From positions 1-63,079 of the forward strand of contig NZ_CANDNZ010000025.1 in assembly GCF_947387555.1 (NCBI RefSeq): 63,079 nucleotides of DNA. The letters run 5' to 3'. Source of the DNA: Thalassomonas sp. RHCl1 (GTDB taxonomy: Bacteria > Pseudomonadota > Gammaproteobacteria > Enterobacterales > Alteromonadaceae). This document shows, one piece after another, positions 26,736 through 35,593 of the stretch. Numbering within the stretch: position 1 is the first letter of the stretch; each line of letters starts with the position of its first letter. Below the pieces are notes generated by a model, which worked only from the letters and a program-made list of their open reading frames with translations, did no database searches and was not told the origin of the DNA. The position numbers and the translations under genes were made by a program.

Positions 26736-28052
26736 ATGGAAGATCGAAAAGACCTTAACATCAGGCATATCTTGCTGTTTGTCTTTTTTTGCCTCGTCTG
26801 CGGCCAGGCCGCTACGCAGCAGCCCCCTGCTGCAGATAAAATACTCGCCCTGCTCAAACAAAAGAAAAACCAGCAAGCCTACCGGCTGGCGTTAAGACAC
26901 CAAAATGAGTACGAAGGAGAAACAAGCTTTGATTTTGCCTTTGCCCTGGCCGCCCAGAGCATGCGCGAACACCACAGGGCCATCTTCGCCCTCGAACGGG
27001 TATTATACGATTATCCCAAATGGCTGGAGGCCCGCTATGCCCTGGCGGGCAGTTATTTCGCCAGCGGCAACCTGGCGGCGGCAAAAACAGAATTTGAACA
27101 GCTGGCCACCCAGGATAAAAAGGGCAAATACCCGGATATTGCCAAATTCCTTACCCTGATCAAAAAACGCCAGCAAAATACCGGCGGCAGCTGGCACAGC
27201 CAGCTCCAACTGGGCATAGGTTATGACGATAATGCCAACAGCGGCATTAACGACGAATTTGTCGATATTCCGTCACTGGGACAGATACAATTGTTCGATA
27301 CCAGCCTGGCCCAGGAAGATACCTTTATCCGGACCCAGGCGCAGGTCAGCTACGCTAAACCCCTCAATAAACAGCATAGTTTTTATGCCCTGGGTAAATT
27401 CAGCTACGCCGATTACCAGGACAACCCGGAAATGACCCGTTTATACGGCGATGTCTCCGGCGGCTGGCAGGGAAAATTCAACCGGATAAAAACCAGCCTG
27501 AATCTGTTTTACCGCCCTTTCTGGCTGGATCACAGCCATTACCTGGATTATTTTGGCACCTCGGCCAGCGCCAGCTATCAGCTCAATAAACATGAATTCG
27601 GCGCTTCGCTGATCCTGGCGCAGCAAACCTTTGAACAGGAAGATCTCGATAAAAAACAGGCTCTGCTCAACCTCTGGTACCAGATTTCGGTGCTGGGGGT
27701 CAGCGACCGCCTGACACTGACCTTAGGCAAAGAAGAATCGGACAATTCCGCCTTTGACTACCTCGGCCGGGATTTATGGGGTATAGGTTATCAGGCCCGG
27801 GCCTATTTCGGCACCAGCATCAGCTTGACGGCAAAGATCAATTACATCCGCTCCGAATACCAGGGCATCCACCCGCTGTTTGATGATGTCCGGGATGATA
27901 CCTTATGGTCCGCCGAGCTCAGTTACCAGCAGCTTTTTGCCGAGCGCTGGCGCTGGCTGTTAAAAGCCAACTATCTAGATAACGAGAGTAATTTCGTTTT
28001 ATACCAATACGACAGAACGGTTGTTTCCAGCGCCATTCGCTATGATTTCTGA
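26736..28052 (+). CDS. TPR plus outer-membrane beta-barrel protein, Slam-like
   Basis: A 438-residue protein. Signal peptide residues about 8-26, then TPR-like helices (about 35-145: AYRLALRHQNEYEGE, YPKWLEARYALAGSYFASGNLAAAKTEFEQL), then about 280 residues of alternating beta strands (LQLGIGYDDNANSG onwards) ending SAIRYDF with a terminal Phe, as outer membrane barrels do. This TPR-plus-barrel layout is that of the Slam (DUF560) proteins, which move lipoproteins or TbpB-like proteins across the outer membrane. It is first of six closely spaced genes; the next two encode a possible TbpB-like protein and a giant lipoprotein, fitting substrates. The Slam assignment is by architecture only. Confidence 0.7.
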   Translation: MEDRKDLNIRHILLFVFFCLVCGQAATQQPPAADKILALLKQKKNQQAYRLALRHQNEYEGETSFDFAFALAAQSMREHHRAIFALERVLYDYPKWLEARYALAGSYFASGNLAAAKTEFEQLATQDKKGKYPDIAKFLTLIKKRQQNTGGSWHSQLQLGIGYDDNANSGINDEFVDIPSLGQIQLFDTSLAQEDTFIRTQAQVSYAKPLNKQHSFYALGKFSYADYQDNPEMTRLYGDVSGGWQGKFNRIKTSLNLFYRPFWLDHSHYLDYFGTSASASYQLNKHEFGASLILAQQTFEQEDLDKKQALLNLWYQISVLGVSDRLTLTLGKEESDNSAFDYLGRDLWGIGYQARAYFGTSISLTAKINYIRSEYQGIHPLFDDVRDDTLWSAELSYQQLFAERWRWLLKANYLDNESNFVLYQYDRTVVSSAIRYDF

Positions 28053-28065
28053 AAAGGAAAAATCG

Positions 28066-29475
28066 ATGAAGCTCACCAGAACCTATGCTGTTTTATTTTC
28101 CCTGGCAGGTTATGCCTTATTACTCCCGCTGCCAGTCATCACCCAGGTAGCCCACTCGGCCGAGCCCCAGGTCAATGCCGGTAAAACCATAGTGGCCCGG
28201 GGACGCGTGATTGCCAGGCAAAATGCCCGGGAGCGTCCCCTGAAAAGGCGCTCCCCCGTCTATGTACAGGATACCGTGAGCACCGGCGCCTTAAGCAATA
28301 CCCAGATCCGCATGGCCGATGGCGGCCTGCTATCGTTACAACCTCATACCCAGGTAGCCATTTTAGACTACCAGTTTAACCAGAAAGACAAAGCAGACAG
28401 CGTCAGCATAGAGCTGCTCAAAGGCGGACTGCGCACCGTCACCGGGGCGCTGAAAAACAGCAGCAAGCAATATAAGATGAAAACGCCGGTGGCCAGCATA
28501 GGGGTGCGCGGCACCCACTATGAAGTCGAAATGAACAAGGGCTCGCTGTTTCTGGCGGTGTGGCAAGGCAATATCGATGTCCAGGTGACCACGGGCTCGC
28601 AGCCGCAAAGCTTTAGTCTGGGTCATGACGAAGCCAATGCCTTTGCCCAGGTGCTGCCGGACGGTGCGGTTAATTTTACCCTGGAAGTGCCTAAGGTTTT
28701 TACCAGGGGACACAGTAAAGCCATTCCCGCAGCCTCAGCCAGCGAAGAAGAAAGCCAGGAAGAAGCCGCAGCAGAAGAAAATCAAAGCGAGCAGGGGCAA
28801 ACCGAACAAGCCCGGACAGAACAAGGCACAGACAAACAGCAGCAGACAGCAAGCACCGGCACGGCGCCGGCAAGCGATACAGCGCAAAGTGACAGCCAGG
28901 ATACCGCCGCAACTACCGCTCCCCCGGCGCAAAGCCAGGAGCAAACGCAGGTGTTGGCCCTGGGCGTTACCGAAACACTGGACACGGGGGCGCCCGAGGC
29001 ATCCTACGGCAGCGATGTCGACCCGGAATTTGACCTCTCCGGCGAAAGTTGGGTGGATAACGATGAAACCTGGGGCTCGCTTGAGCCCACCTCCCCCGAA
29101 GTGATCGCCTCCCGCAGCGGACTGGTGGAATTTAGCCAGCTCAGCGAATTTAATCTCACCGGCTCCGCCGGAGAGTTCAGCGACTTAAACCTGTCGATGT
29201 CAATAAACTTTGATACCGCCCGGGTAACACAGGGGCAACTGTCCTTTAACGACAACGGCGGCGAGTGGTTTGCGGCCTTTAACGGCATTATCGGCACTGA
29301 TGAGCTGGAAATGAAGGTCAACTTTGCCAGTCACGGCAATGCCCTGGCCGAGGGAGAAATCAACGGCTTGCTGCTAAACAATGCCAGTGAAATCATCGGC
29401 GATTTTTCCCTGGCGGAGCAGGAAAACAGCGCGGTAAATGCCGCCGGCAGCTATTTATTGTCAGAAACCCCTTAA
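28066..29475 (+). CDS. FecR-domain protein with TbpB-like C-terminal barrel
   Basis: A 469-residue exported protein; ATG at 28066 with AAAAGGA upstream and a signal peptide ending about residue 31 (HSA). A longer frame from 28021 overlaps the previous gene and is not needed. Residues about 45-190 are a FecR domain (VYVQDTVSTGALSNTQIRM, KTPVASIGVRGTHYEV, VWQGNIDV). Then comes a Gln/Glu/Ala-rich spacer (about 215-305). The last 120 residues have the pattern of a TbpB-like eight-strand barrel (MSINFDTARVTQGQLSF, EINGLLLNNASEIIGDFSL, AAGSYLL). FecR proteins usually sense or scaffold in the periplasm; the TbpB-like end suggests a Slam substrate. Spacing 13 bases from the previous gene and 15 to the next. 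Confidence 0.75.
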   Translation: MKLTRTYAVLFSLAGYALLLPLPVITQVAHSAEPQVNAGKTIVARGRVIARQNARERPLKRRSPVYVQDTVSTGALSNTQIRMADGGLLSLQPHTQVAILDYQFNQKDKADSVSIELLKGGLRTVTGALKNSSKQYKMKTPVASIGVRGTHYEVEMNKGSLFLAVWQGNIDVQVTTGSQPQSFSLGHDEANAFAQVLPDGAVNFTLEVPKVFTRGHSKAIPAASASEEESQEEAAAEENQSEQGQTEQARTEQGTDKQQQTASTGTAPASDTAQSDSQDTAATTAPPAQSQEQTQVLALGVTETLDTGAPEASYGSDVDPEFDLSGESWVDNDETWGSLEPTSPEVIASRSGLVEFSQLSEFNLTGSAGEFSDLNLSMSINFDTARVTQGQLSFNDNGGEWFAAFNGIIGTDELEMKVNFASHGNALAEGEINGLLLNNASEIIGDFSLAEQENSAVNAAGSYLLSETP

Positions 29476-29490
29476 CACCGGAAAGTACTT

Positions 29491-32400
29491 ATGCTCAGCA
29501 ACACCTTTTTAGTAAAGTTAAACCTGCTGTTCCTTGTCTTTACGGTATTAACTGGCTGTAACGGCGGCTCAGACAAAGAGGCGCAACCAGTCAAGGAGCC
29601 GGTCATCACACCGGTTGCCGATCCTGTGATCACGCCAAGCTTTAACCGCAGCGGCCAAAATAATGAATCGGCCGCCGCCAAAGCCGTGGTAAATACCGCC
29701 ACTATCAATGCCAGCGGCGAGTTCAGCCATCCGGTAAATAATGAAAGCTTCGACGGCAACCTGTTGCTTTCGGTGGATGTAGAAGATCCCGACGGCCTGG
29801 CCTCGGTCGCCATCAGCTTTAACCAGCAGCAGGAGCTGCTATACCTTTGCCAGACCCAGGCCAGCTGCAGCGGCGCCCCTTTTCATCACACCGAGACCAA
29901 CATCAATCCCGCGGACTTCGGCCTGTTTTCCGGCCCGGTAACCTTAGGCTTATGGAGCAAAGACATAGACGGCAACCAGCTACAGGTGGACAGTGTCACG
30001 GTCAACTGGCAAAGGCGGCAGCTGGAAGAAGTCAGCGCCGAACGTGCGATACCGGGAACCAGCATTAATGCCAACTGGCAAGCCAGTGACAATTTGCTCA
30101 GGTACAACCTTTATCTGGCCGCCGAATCCGGTGTCAACCGGGAAAACTTTACCGACTTAAACCAGGGCCAGGCCCTGCTGGCCGTCACCGCCCCGCCGCA
30201 AACCTTCAGTAACCTGGACAGCGATACCAGTTATTACCTGCTGGTCACCGGCATCGACAGCAGCGGGGAAAGCGCCTTTAGCAGCGAGATCCGCTTAGAT
30301 CCGCCAACCGGCGAGGCAAATACCCCGCCAGAGCCCCGGGACGACAGTTTCGAGGAAAATGAAGATAACGAGATCCGCGGCAATTTACTGGTCAACGATA
30401 TAGACAATGAGCAAAACCCGCTGTCCCTGTTGCAGCTGCCGGTGCGGCCACCTTTTTATGGCGATCTTGAACTGTCCGTCAATGGCACTTTCAGCTACCA
30501 TCCCCCGGAGAACTTTAACGGCAGCGACAGTTTTGTCTATCAGGTCCAGGATGGCCAGGGAGGTTTTGCCCAGGCCGAGGTCACCCTGACCTTACTGCCG
30601 GTCAATGATGCACCGCAACCGCTTGCCGACAGCTATAATACCGCGGAAAACCAGCAGTTATTTGTTCCTGCCCCGGGTGTGATGCTCAACGACAGCGACA
30701 TCGACAGCGAGAGCTTAATCCTAAACTCCAGCCCGGTCACGGCTCCCGACTTTGGCACCCTGATCTTAAACACAGACGGCAGCTTCAGCTATAACCCGGA
30801 TGAGGATTTTACCGGCGAAGACAGTTTTCGCTATCAGGTATCGGATCCCCAGGGCGAAGTCAGTACGGCTTTAGTTACCATTAACGTTGCCGGCGACAAT
30901 ACCGCCCCGCTGGCGGTCAACGACAGTTACGGCACCCCTGCCAATACCAGTTTAGTGGTTGACGGCAGTGAACTGCCCGGGCTGCTGGCGAACGACAGCG
31001 ACGCTGACGGCGATTCGCTCCAACTGCAGCAAAGCCTGATAGACAACGTCGACAACGGTACCCTGACCATAGGTAGCGACGGCTTTTTCACTTATATTCC
31101 CAACGGCAACTTTGTCGGTACCGACTCCTTTATTTATGCCATTGAAGATGGCCGGGGCGGCACCGCACAGGCCAGCGTCACCATTAGCGTCGGGGCGGCC
31201 AACAGTCCCCCCCTTGCCGTTAGTGACAATTACACCACAGACAGGAATACCCCATTAGTCGCCGACGGCAATGAAGCTCCCGGCGTGCTGGCAAACGATC
31301 TCGACGGCGATAACGACACCCTGGTGGTGCAACTGCCCCTGATACAAGATGTCACCCATGGTGTGCTTAACATCTCTGCCGACGGCTTTTTTACCTATAT
31401 CCCGGACGATGACTTCTCCGGTATAGATACCTTTGTTTATGCCATCAGCGATGGCCAGGGAGGTACGGCACAGGCAAGTGTTACCCTGGCGGTAGAGGTT
31501 ATCAATACAGACCCCGTTGCCGGCGATGACAGTTATGAAACACCTGAAAACAGCCCACTGATTGTTGACGGCAATGCCTTGCCCGGAGTGCTGGAAAATG
31601 ACACAGATGCCGAAAACGACCTCCTCAGGGTCGCGGGGATTGTTAAAGATGTGGAAAACGGCAACCTGACCCTGGCTGAAGACGGTTTCTTTACCTATAC
31701 CCCAAGCGAACACTTCGTCGGCAGCGATACCTTTATTTATGCACTGGAAGACGGCCGTGGCGGCACCGCTCAGGCCAATGTGCAGATAGCGGTCACCGAA
31801 GTCAATTTTCCCCCGACCGCCCTGGATGATGACTTCACCCTGGATGAAGACGAAACCATCATCCTTGATGTCCTGGCCAATGACAGTGACGAAGACGGCG
31901 ACGAGTTAACCCTTGTCCTGGAAAGCCAACAAACCGATCACGGCCAAGTTGAAATGACAGGAGATAAGCTAAGCTACACCCCCACCGGGAACTTCAACGG
32001 CATTGACAGCTTTACCTACTTTATCGATGACGGCCATAACCCGCCCGCAAGCGCCATAGTGACCCTGACCATAAACCCGGTCAACGACACTCCCGTCGCC
32101 GAGCCAGATGAGTTCGAGGTTGCTACAGGCACAGTCAGCAACTTAGATGTCCTGGCCAACGACAAAGATGAAGAGGACGATCCCCTGACCATCACCGGGG
32201 CTAGCGCCATCAGCGGCACAGTGACTATCCAGGCGGACAATACCTTGAACTATGTGCCTGCCGCCAATATAACCGATGACGTTTTAACTTATGAAATAGA
32301 GGACGGTAATGGCGGCTTTGCCTCAGCAGAAGCTATCATCAAGATTACCGGAGTCGACCAGGCACCAAATGCTGCCGATGATTTTTTCAGCCTGCCGCAA

Positions 32401-34740
32401 GACAGCATTTTAATAGCCGACAATATTGATATAGAAGGCTTTTTAGCAAATGATAGCGACCAGGAAGGGGGCATAACCTTAAATACTAACCTGCTTTCAA
32501 ATGTGACCAACGGCTCCTTGACCCTGGACGGCAACGATGGCACTTTTACCTATCTCCCCAACGCCGGCTTTGTCGGCAGCGACAGTTTTAGCTATCAAAT
32601 CTTTGACAGTAAGGGGGCGACAGATAGTGCGACCGTCACCATCCAAGTCTTGGCCAATAAAAAGCCCCAGGCACACCCGGATCATTACGACTTACGTCCC
32701 AACACGACTCTCACTACAGATAATGTCGATTGCCCCTCACCATTACCGGGTAATCCAGAACCGGACCTGAGCTGTCCTTTGGCGAATGATTCCGACGAGG
32801 ATAGTGGCGATACCTTAACTTACCTGGGACCGATAGCAGGGGAAGAAAAAGGCGTACTGATCGACAATGATGACTCTTCCTTCAGCTATACCCCGGAGAC
32901 AAACTTTTCCGGCACCGACAGCTTTTTATATGAAATACAAGATAGCCTCGGCGTAAAAAGCCGTGCCCTGGTTACCTTATCGGTGGAAGAAATCGGCTGG
33001 GGAGGCAATGACGGCCTGCCCAACCTGCCACCGCTCGATTTTAACCACCTAAGCTTTGACGGCACGCATTATTACCTGCTGGCGGATCACAACACTTTCA
33101 CCAGTACCGATGCCACCAACTGGGAGCATGCCTATCATGAACAGCTCACCAGTTTAACTGCCGCAACCGCCGGCGATACCCTGCTAAGCCCGGGCGTCAC
33201 CACCCGGGTAGCCGTGGGCAAAGCCGGTACGGTTTTTATCAACCAAAACAGCAGCGCCAACTCAGCGGACGAAGGAGTCTGGGTTGAACGGGAAATCAGT
33301 GTCGATGTCGCCATGCAGGATATCATTTTTACCGGCACCGAATTTATTGCCTCCGGCTTGCAAAAGGTCATGTTCTCCCTCGACGGCATCAACTGGACCC
33401 CTTCGGTGCCCAATTCCGCAGTCATTTTCCACGGCGTCAATTTTGATTTGGGCACCCTGGTGATCGTCGGCGAAAACGGCACCATAGAAACCACAGCCGA
33501 CGGCTTTAGCTGGAGCCTGCAAAGCAGCACCAGCGAGCATTTATACGATATCGCCGGCAACGGCACGGACCAGCTGATAGTGGTCGGCGGCAACGGCACG
33601 GTATTGACCAGCAGCGACGGTATTTCCTGGGTGCCGGTCACCAGCACCACCTCCGCCAATTTATATGCCGTCGAATACGGCAACGGTTTATATATGGCTG
33701 TGGGCGATAACGGCACTGTGGTGACCAGCAACGACGGGGTCAGCTGGTCGCTGCAAGCCAGCCTGGGCAGCGCGGCCCTCAATGCTGTCATCTGGGACGG
33801 CGGCAAATTTATCGTCGCCGGCGACAGTACTCAGCTGCTGGCCTCCAGCGACGCCACCAACTTTACCCAGGTGGACGCCGGCGATCACAGCCACTTTAAC
33901 GGTATCGCCCTCAAGACGACCGCTGCGGGTGATAATATTGAGGTTTATGTACGCGCCGGCGCAAACAGTAACTTCTTAAAGAGTTCGGACGGCTTCAGCT
34001 GGACACCAAGCACCACGACCTTACCCGGCATAGTGAACCAGGTAGAGTACTTTAATAATGAATTTATTGCTGTCGGTGACAACGCCCTGGTGATGACCAG
34101 TCCCGACGGTGACACCTGGACAAACCAAAGCGTGCCCACCGGCGAGAATTTGCATGATATTTTCTGGCATCAAGCTCTCTCCCTTTATGTGATTGTCGGG
34201 GAAAACGGCCTGCTGATGACCAGCAGCGACGGCATCAGCTGGGTGGCAGAAACCCTGTCCGGCGGCACCGTGCCAACAGAGCACCTGTATGCGGTTGGCC
34301 ATGACGGCAGCGCCTTTATAGCTGTAGGGCAGAATGGTAAAATCCTGCATAGGGACAATACCGCAACCCCGGGCGGCACCACCTGGAGCGACAGCCACTC
34401 CAACCCCGGCTTCGGCCAGTTAAACGACCTCGACGTTGACGCCAGCAAGGCCATGATCGTCGGCGATAACGGCGTTATCGTCACCGGCAGCGTGGCCGGC
34501 GGCAGCTTCAACCAGCTCAGCACAGGTTTTAGCGATAACCTCAACACCATAGACTACGACAACGGCAACTACATCACCCTGGGGGATCTCGGCGCCACCT
34601 ATACCAGCACGGACGGCGTCACCTGGCTGTCCGCCTTTGCCGGCTCGGGGGAAAACCTCAACGACGTAGTCATCCAAAACCAAGAAATCTTTGCCGTCGG
34701 GGAGCACGGCACCTATATCCGGGGGCACGACCATTACTGA
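29491..34740 (+). CDS. Giant surface lipoprotein: cadherin-like repeats plus BNR-type propeller
   Basis: A 1749-residue lipoprotein. Signal peptide with lipobox VLTGC (Cys23); Asn at +2 does not give inner-membrane retention, so outer membrane is expected. Residues about 70-270 hold an Ig-like and a fibronectin-III-like segment. Residues about 277-1166 are nine tandem ~95-residue cadherin/VCBS-like repeats (N-x-x-P-x-A-x-D-x-Y openings, LANDSDxDGD calcium-type motifs, GTFTYxPxxxFxGxDSFxYxxxD closings). Residues about 1175-1745 are repeats of the BNR/Ycf48 type (IVVGGNGTVLTSSDGISW), probably a propeller. Adhesive or ligand-binding surface protein is likely. It sits 15 bases after the FecR gene, and the hydrolase gene begins one base after its stop. 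Confidence 0.85.
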   Translation: MLSNTFLVKLNLLFLVFTVLTGCNGGSDKEAQPVKEPVITPVADPVITPSFNRSGQNNESAAAKAVVNTATINASGEFSHPVNNESFDGNLLLSVDVEDPDGLASVAISFNQQQELLYLCQTQASCSGAPFHHTETNINPADFGLFSGPVTLGLWSKDIDGNQLQVDSVTVNWQRRQLEEVSAERAIPGTSINANWQASDNLLRYNLYLAAESGVNRENFTDLNQGQALLAVTAPPQTFSNLDSDTSYYLLVTGIDSSGESAFSSEIRLDPPTGEANTPPEPRDDSFEENEDNEIRGNLLVNDIDNEQNPLSLLQLPVRPPFYGDLELSVNGTFSYHPPENFNGSDSFVYQVQDGQGGFAQAEVTLTLLPVNDAPQPLADSYNTAENQQLFVPAPGVMLNDSDIDSESLILNSSPVTAPDFGTLILNTDGSFSYNPDEDFTGEDSFRYQVSDPQGEVSTALVTINVAGDNTAPLAVNDSYGTPANTSLVVDGSELPGLLANDSDADGDSLQLQQSLIDNVDNGTLTIGSDGFFTYIPNGNFVGTDSFIYAIEDGRGGTAQASVTISVGAANSPPLAVSDNYTTDRNTPLVADGNEAPGVLANDLDGDNDTLVVQLPLIQDVTHGVLNISADGFFTYIPDDDFSGIDTFVYAISDGQGGTAQASVTLAVEVINTDPVAGDDSYETPENSPLIVDGNALPGVLENDTDAENDLLRVAGIVKDVENGNLTLAEDGFFTYTPSEHFVGSDTFIYALEDGRGGTAQANVQIAVTEVNFPPTALDDDFTLDEDETIILDVLANDSDEDGDELTLVLESQQTDHGQVEMTGDKLSYTPTGNFNGIDSFTYFIDDGHNPPASAIVTLTINPVNDTPVAEPDEFEVATGTVSNLDVLANDKDEEDDPLTITGASAISGTVTIQADNTLNYVPAANITDDVLTYEIEDGNGGFASAEAIIKITGVDQAPNAADDFFSLPQDSILIADNIDIEGFLANDSDQEGGITLNTNLLSNVTNGSLTLDGNDGTFTYLPNAGFVGSDSFSYQIFDSKGATDSATVTIQVLANKKPQAHPDHYDLRPNTTLTTDNVDCPSPLPGNPEPDLSCPLANDSDEDSGDTLTYLGPIAGEEKGVLIDNDDSSFSYTPETNFSGTDSFLYEIQDSLGVKSRALVTLSVEEIGWGGNDGLPNLPPLDFNHLSFDGTHYYLLADHNTFTSTDATNWEHAYHEQLTSLTAATAGDTLLSPGVTTRVAVGKAGTVFINQNSSANSADEGVWVEREISVDVAMQDIIFTGTEFIASGLQKVMFSLDGINWTPSVPNSAVIFHGVNFDLGTLVIVGENGTIETTADGFSWSLQSSTSEHLYDIAGNGTDQLIVVGGNGTVLTSSDGISWVPVTSTTSANLYAVEYGNGLYMAVGDNGTVVTSNDGVSWSLQASLGSAALNAVIWDGGKFIVAGDSTQLLASSDATNFTQVDAGDHSHFNGIALKTTAAGDNIEVYVRAGANSNFLKSSDGFSWTPSTTTLPGIVNQVEYFNNEFIAVGDNALVMTSPDGDTWTNQSVPTGENLHDIFWHQALSLYVIVGENGLLMTSSDGISWVAETLSGGTVPTEHLYAVGHDGSAFIAVGQNGKILHRDNTATPGGTTWSDSHSNPGFGQLNDLDVDASKAMIVGDNGVIVTGSVAGGSFNQLSTGFSDNLNTIDYDNGNYITLGDLGATYTSTDGVTWLSAFAGSGENLNDVVIQNQEIFAVGEHGTYIRGHDHY

Positions 34741-34741
34741 T

Positions 34742-35593
34742 ATGATACTCACCTTTTACGGCGTCAGGGGCTCAGTGCCCGCCCCCGGGCAGCACACGGT
34801 AAAATACGGCGGCAATACCCCCTGCATCCACCTGGACACGGGAGAAGACTTTCACCTGGTGCTGGACTCAGGCACAGGCATCATCCCGTTGGGAGAACAA
34901 CTGGTCAAAGATAACAAACCTATCTACCTGCTGCTGAGCCATAACCACTGGGACCACATCCAGGGTTTTCCTTTTTTTAAACCTGCCTATCAGAAAAACC
35001 GGCAAATCCATATTTTACCGGGATTAACCCGGCCGATGCAGCCCAGGGCAATTTTAAACCAGATGACCGGCAGCTTATTTCCGGTGCCGTCCGGACAGCT
35101 GGGCGCCGATATCAGAGTAATGGCCAGTCCTGCCCCCCACACCCCGATATCCATAGGGGAGCTCACCATCACCCGCAGGATACTCAACCATCCCGGCGGC
35201 GGCAGTGCCTATCTTATCGATAACCAACAGCATCGTTTTGCCTACATTACCGATAACGAACTCTTTCCCCCCGGCCCCGTCAACACCAGCTTAGAGCAAT
35301 GGCAGGAATTCACCCGGGAACTGGATTTGTTGATCCACGACGCCCAGTATTTCCCCGACGATTTTCCGGCAAAATCCGGCTGGGGCCATACCTGCTACGA
35401 GTCGGTGATCGAGCTGGCCATTGCCGCCGGGGTCAGGCATTTATGCCTGTTCAGCCATGACCATCGCAGAAGCGATGATGAAGTCGAGCAGATGCTGGCC
35501 CGGGTCAGCAGCGAGATCCGACGGCAAAAAGCCCCCCTTGAGGCCTTTGCCGCCCGCGAGCAAAACAGTTTTATCCTGGACAAACATGGCTAA
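34742..35593 (+). CDS. Metallo-beta-lactamase-fold hydrolase
   Basis: A 283-residue cytoplasmic protein. ATG at 34742, one base after the lipoprotein stop; the frame extends upstream but MILTFYGVRGS is the usual start of this group. Motifs: TFYGVRGSVPAPG, YGGNTPC, the metal-binding SHNHWDHIQGF (His67, His69, Asp71, His72), YITDNE, LIHDAQY and a late SHDH. No signal peptide. Members with this start are predicted phosphodiesterase-like hydrolases. Its position before, and 8-base overlap with, an adenylate cyclase gene suggests it could hydrolyse a cyclic nucleotide and balance the cyclase. This function is inferred from context only. Confidence 0.8.
   Translation: MILTFYGVRGSVPAPGQHTVKYGGNTPCIHLDTGEDFHLVLDSGTGIIPLGEQLVKDNKPIYLLLSHNHWDHIQGFPFFKPAYQKNRQIHILPGLTRPMQPRAILNQMTGSLFPVPSGQLGADIRVMASPAPHTPISIGELTITRRILNHPGGGSAYLIDNQQHRFAYITDNELFPPGPVNTSLEQWQEFTRELDLLIHDAQYFPDDFPAKSGWGHTCYESVIELAIAAGVRHLCLFSHDHRRSDDEVEQMLARVSSEIRRQKAPLEAFAAREQNSFILDKHG

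Noticed and set aside
33135-33806. 223-codon minus-strand open frame in the giant lipoprotein gene
   Set aside because: Antisense to the propeller repeats; its apparent repeats are the complement of the repeated propeller motifs.
35421-35585. 55-codon upstream extension of the adenylate cyclase frame
   Set aside because: It is inside the hydrolase gene in another frame; the start at 35586 gives the normal CHASE2 N-terminus with its membrane span.
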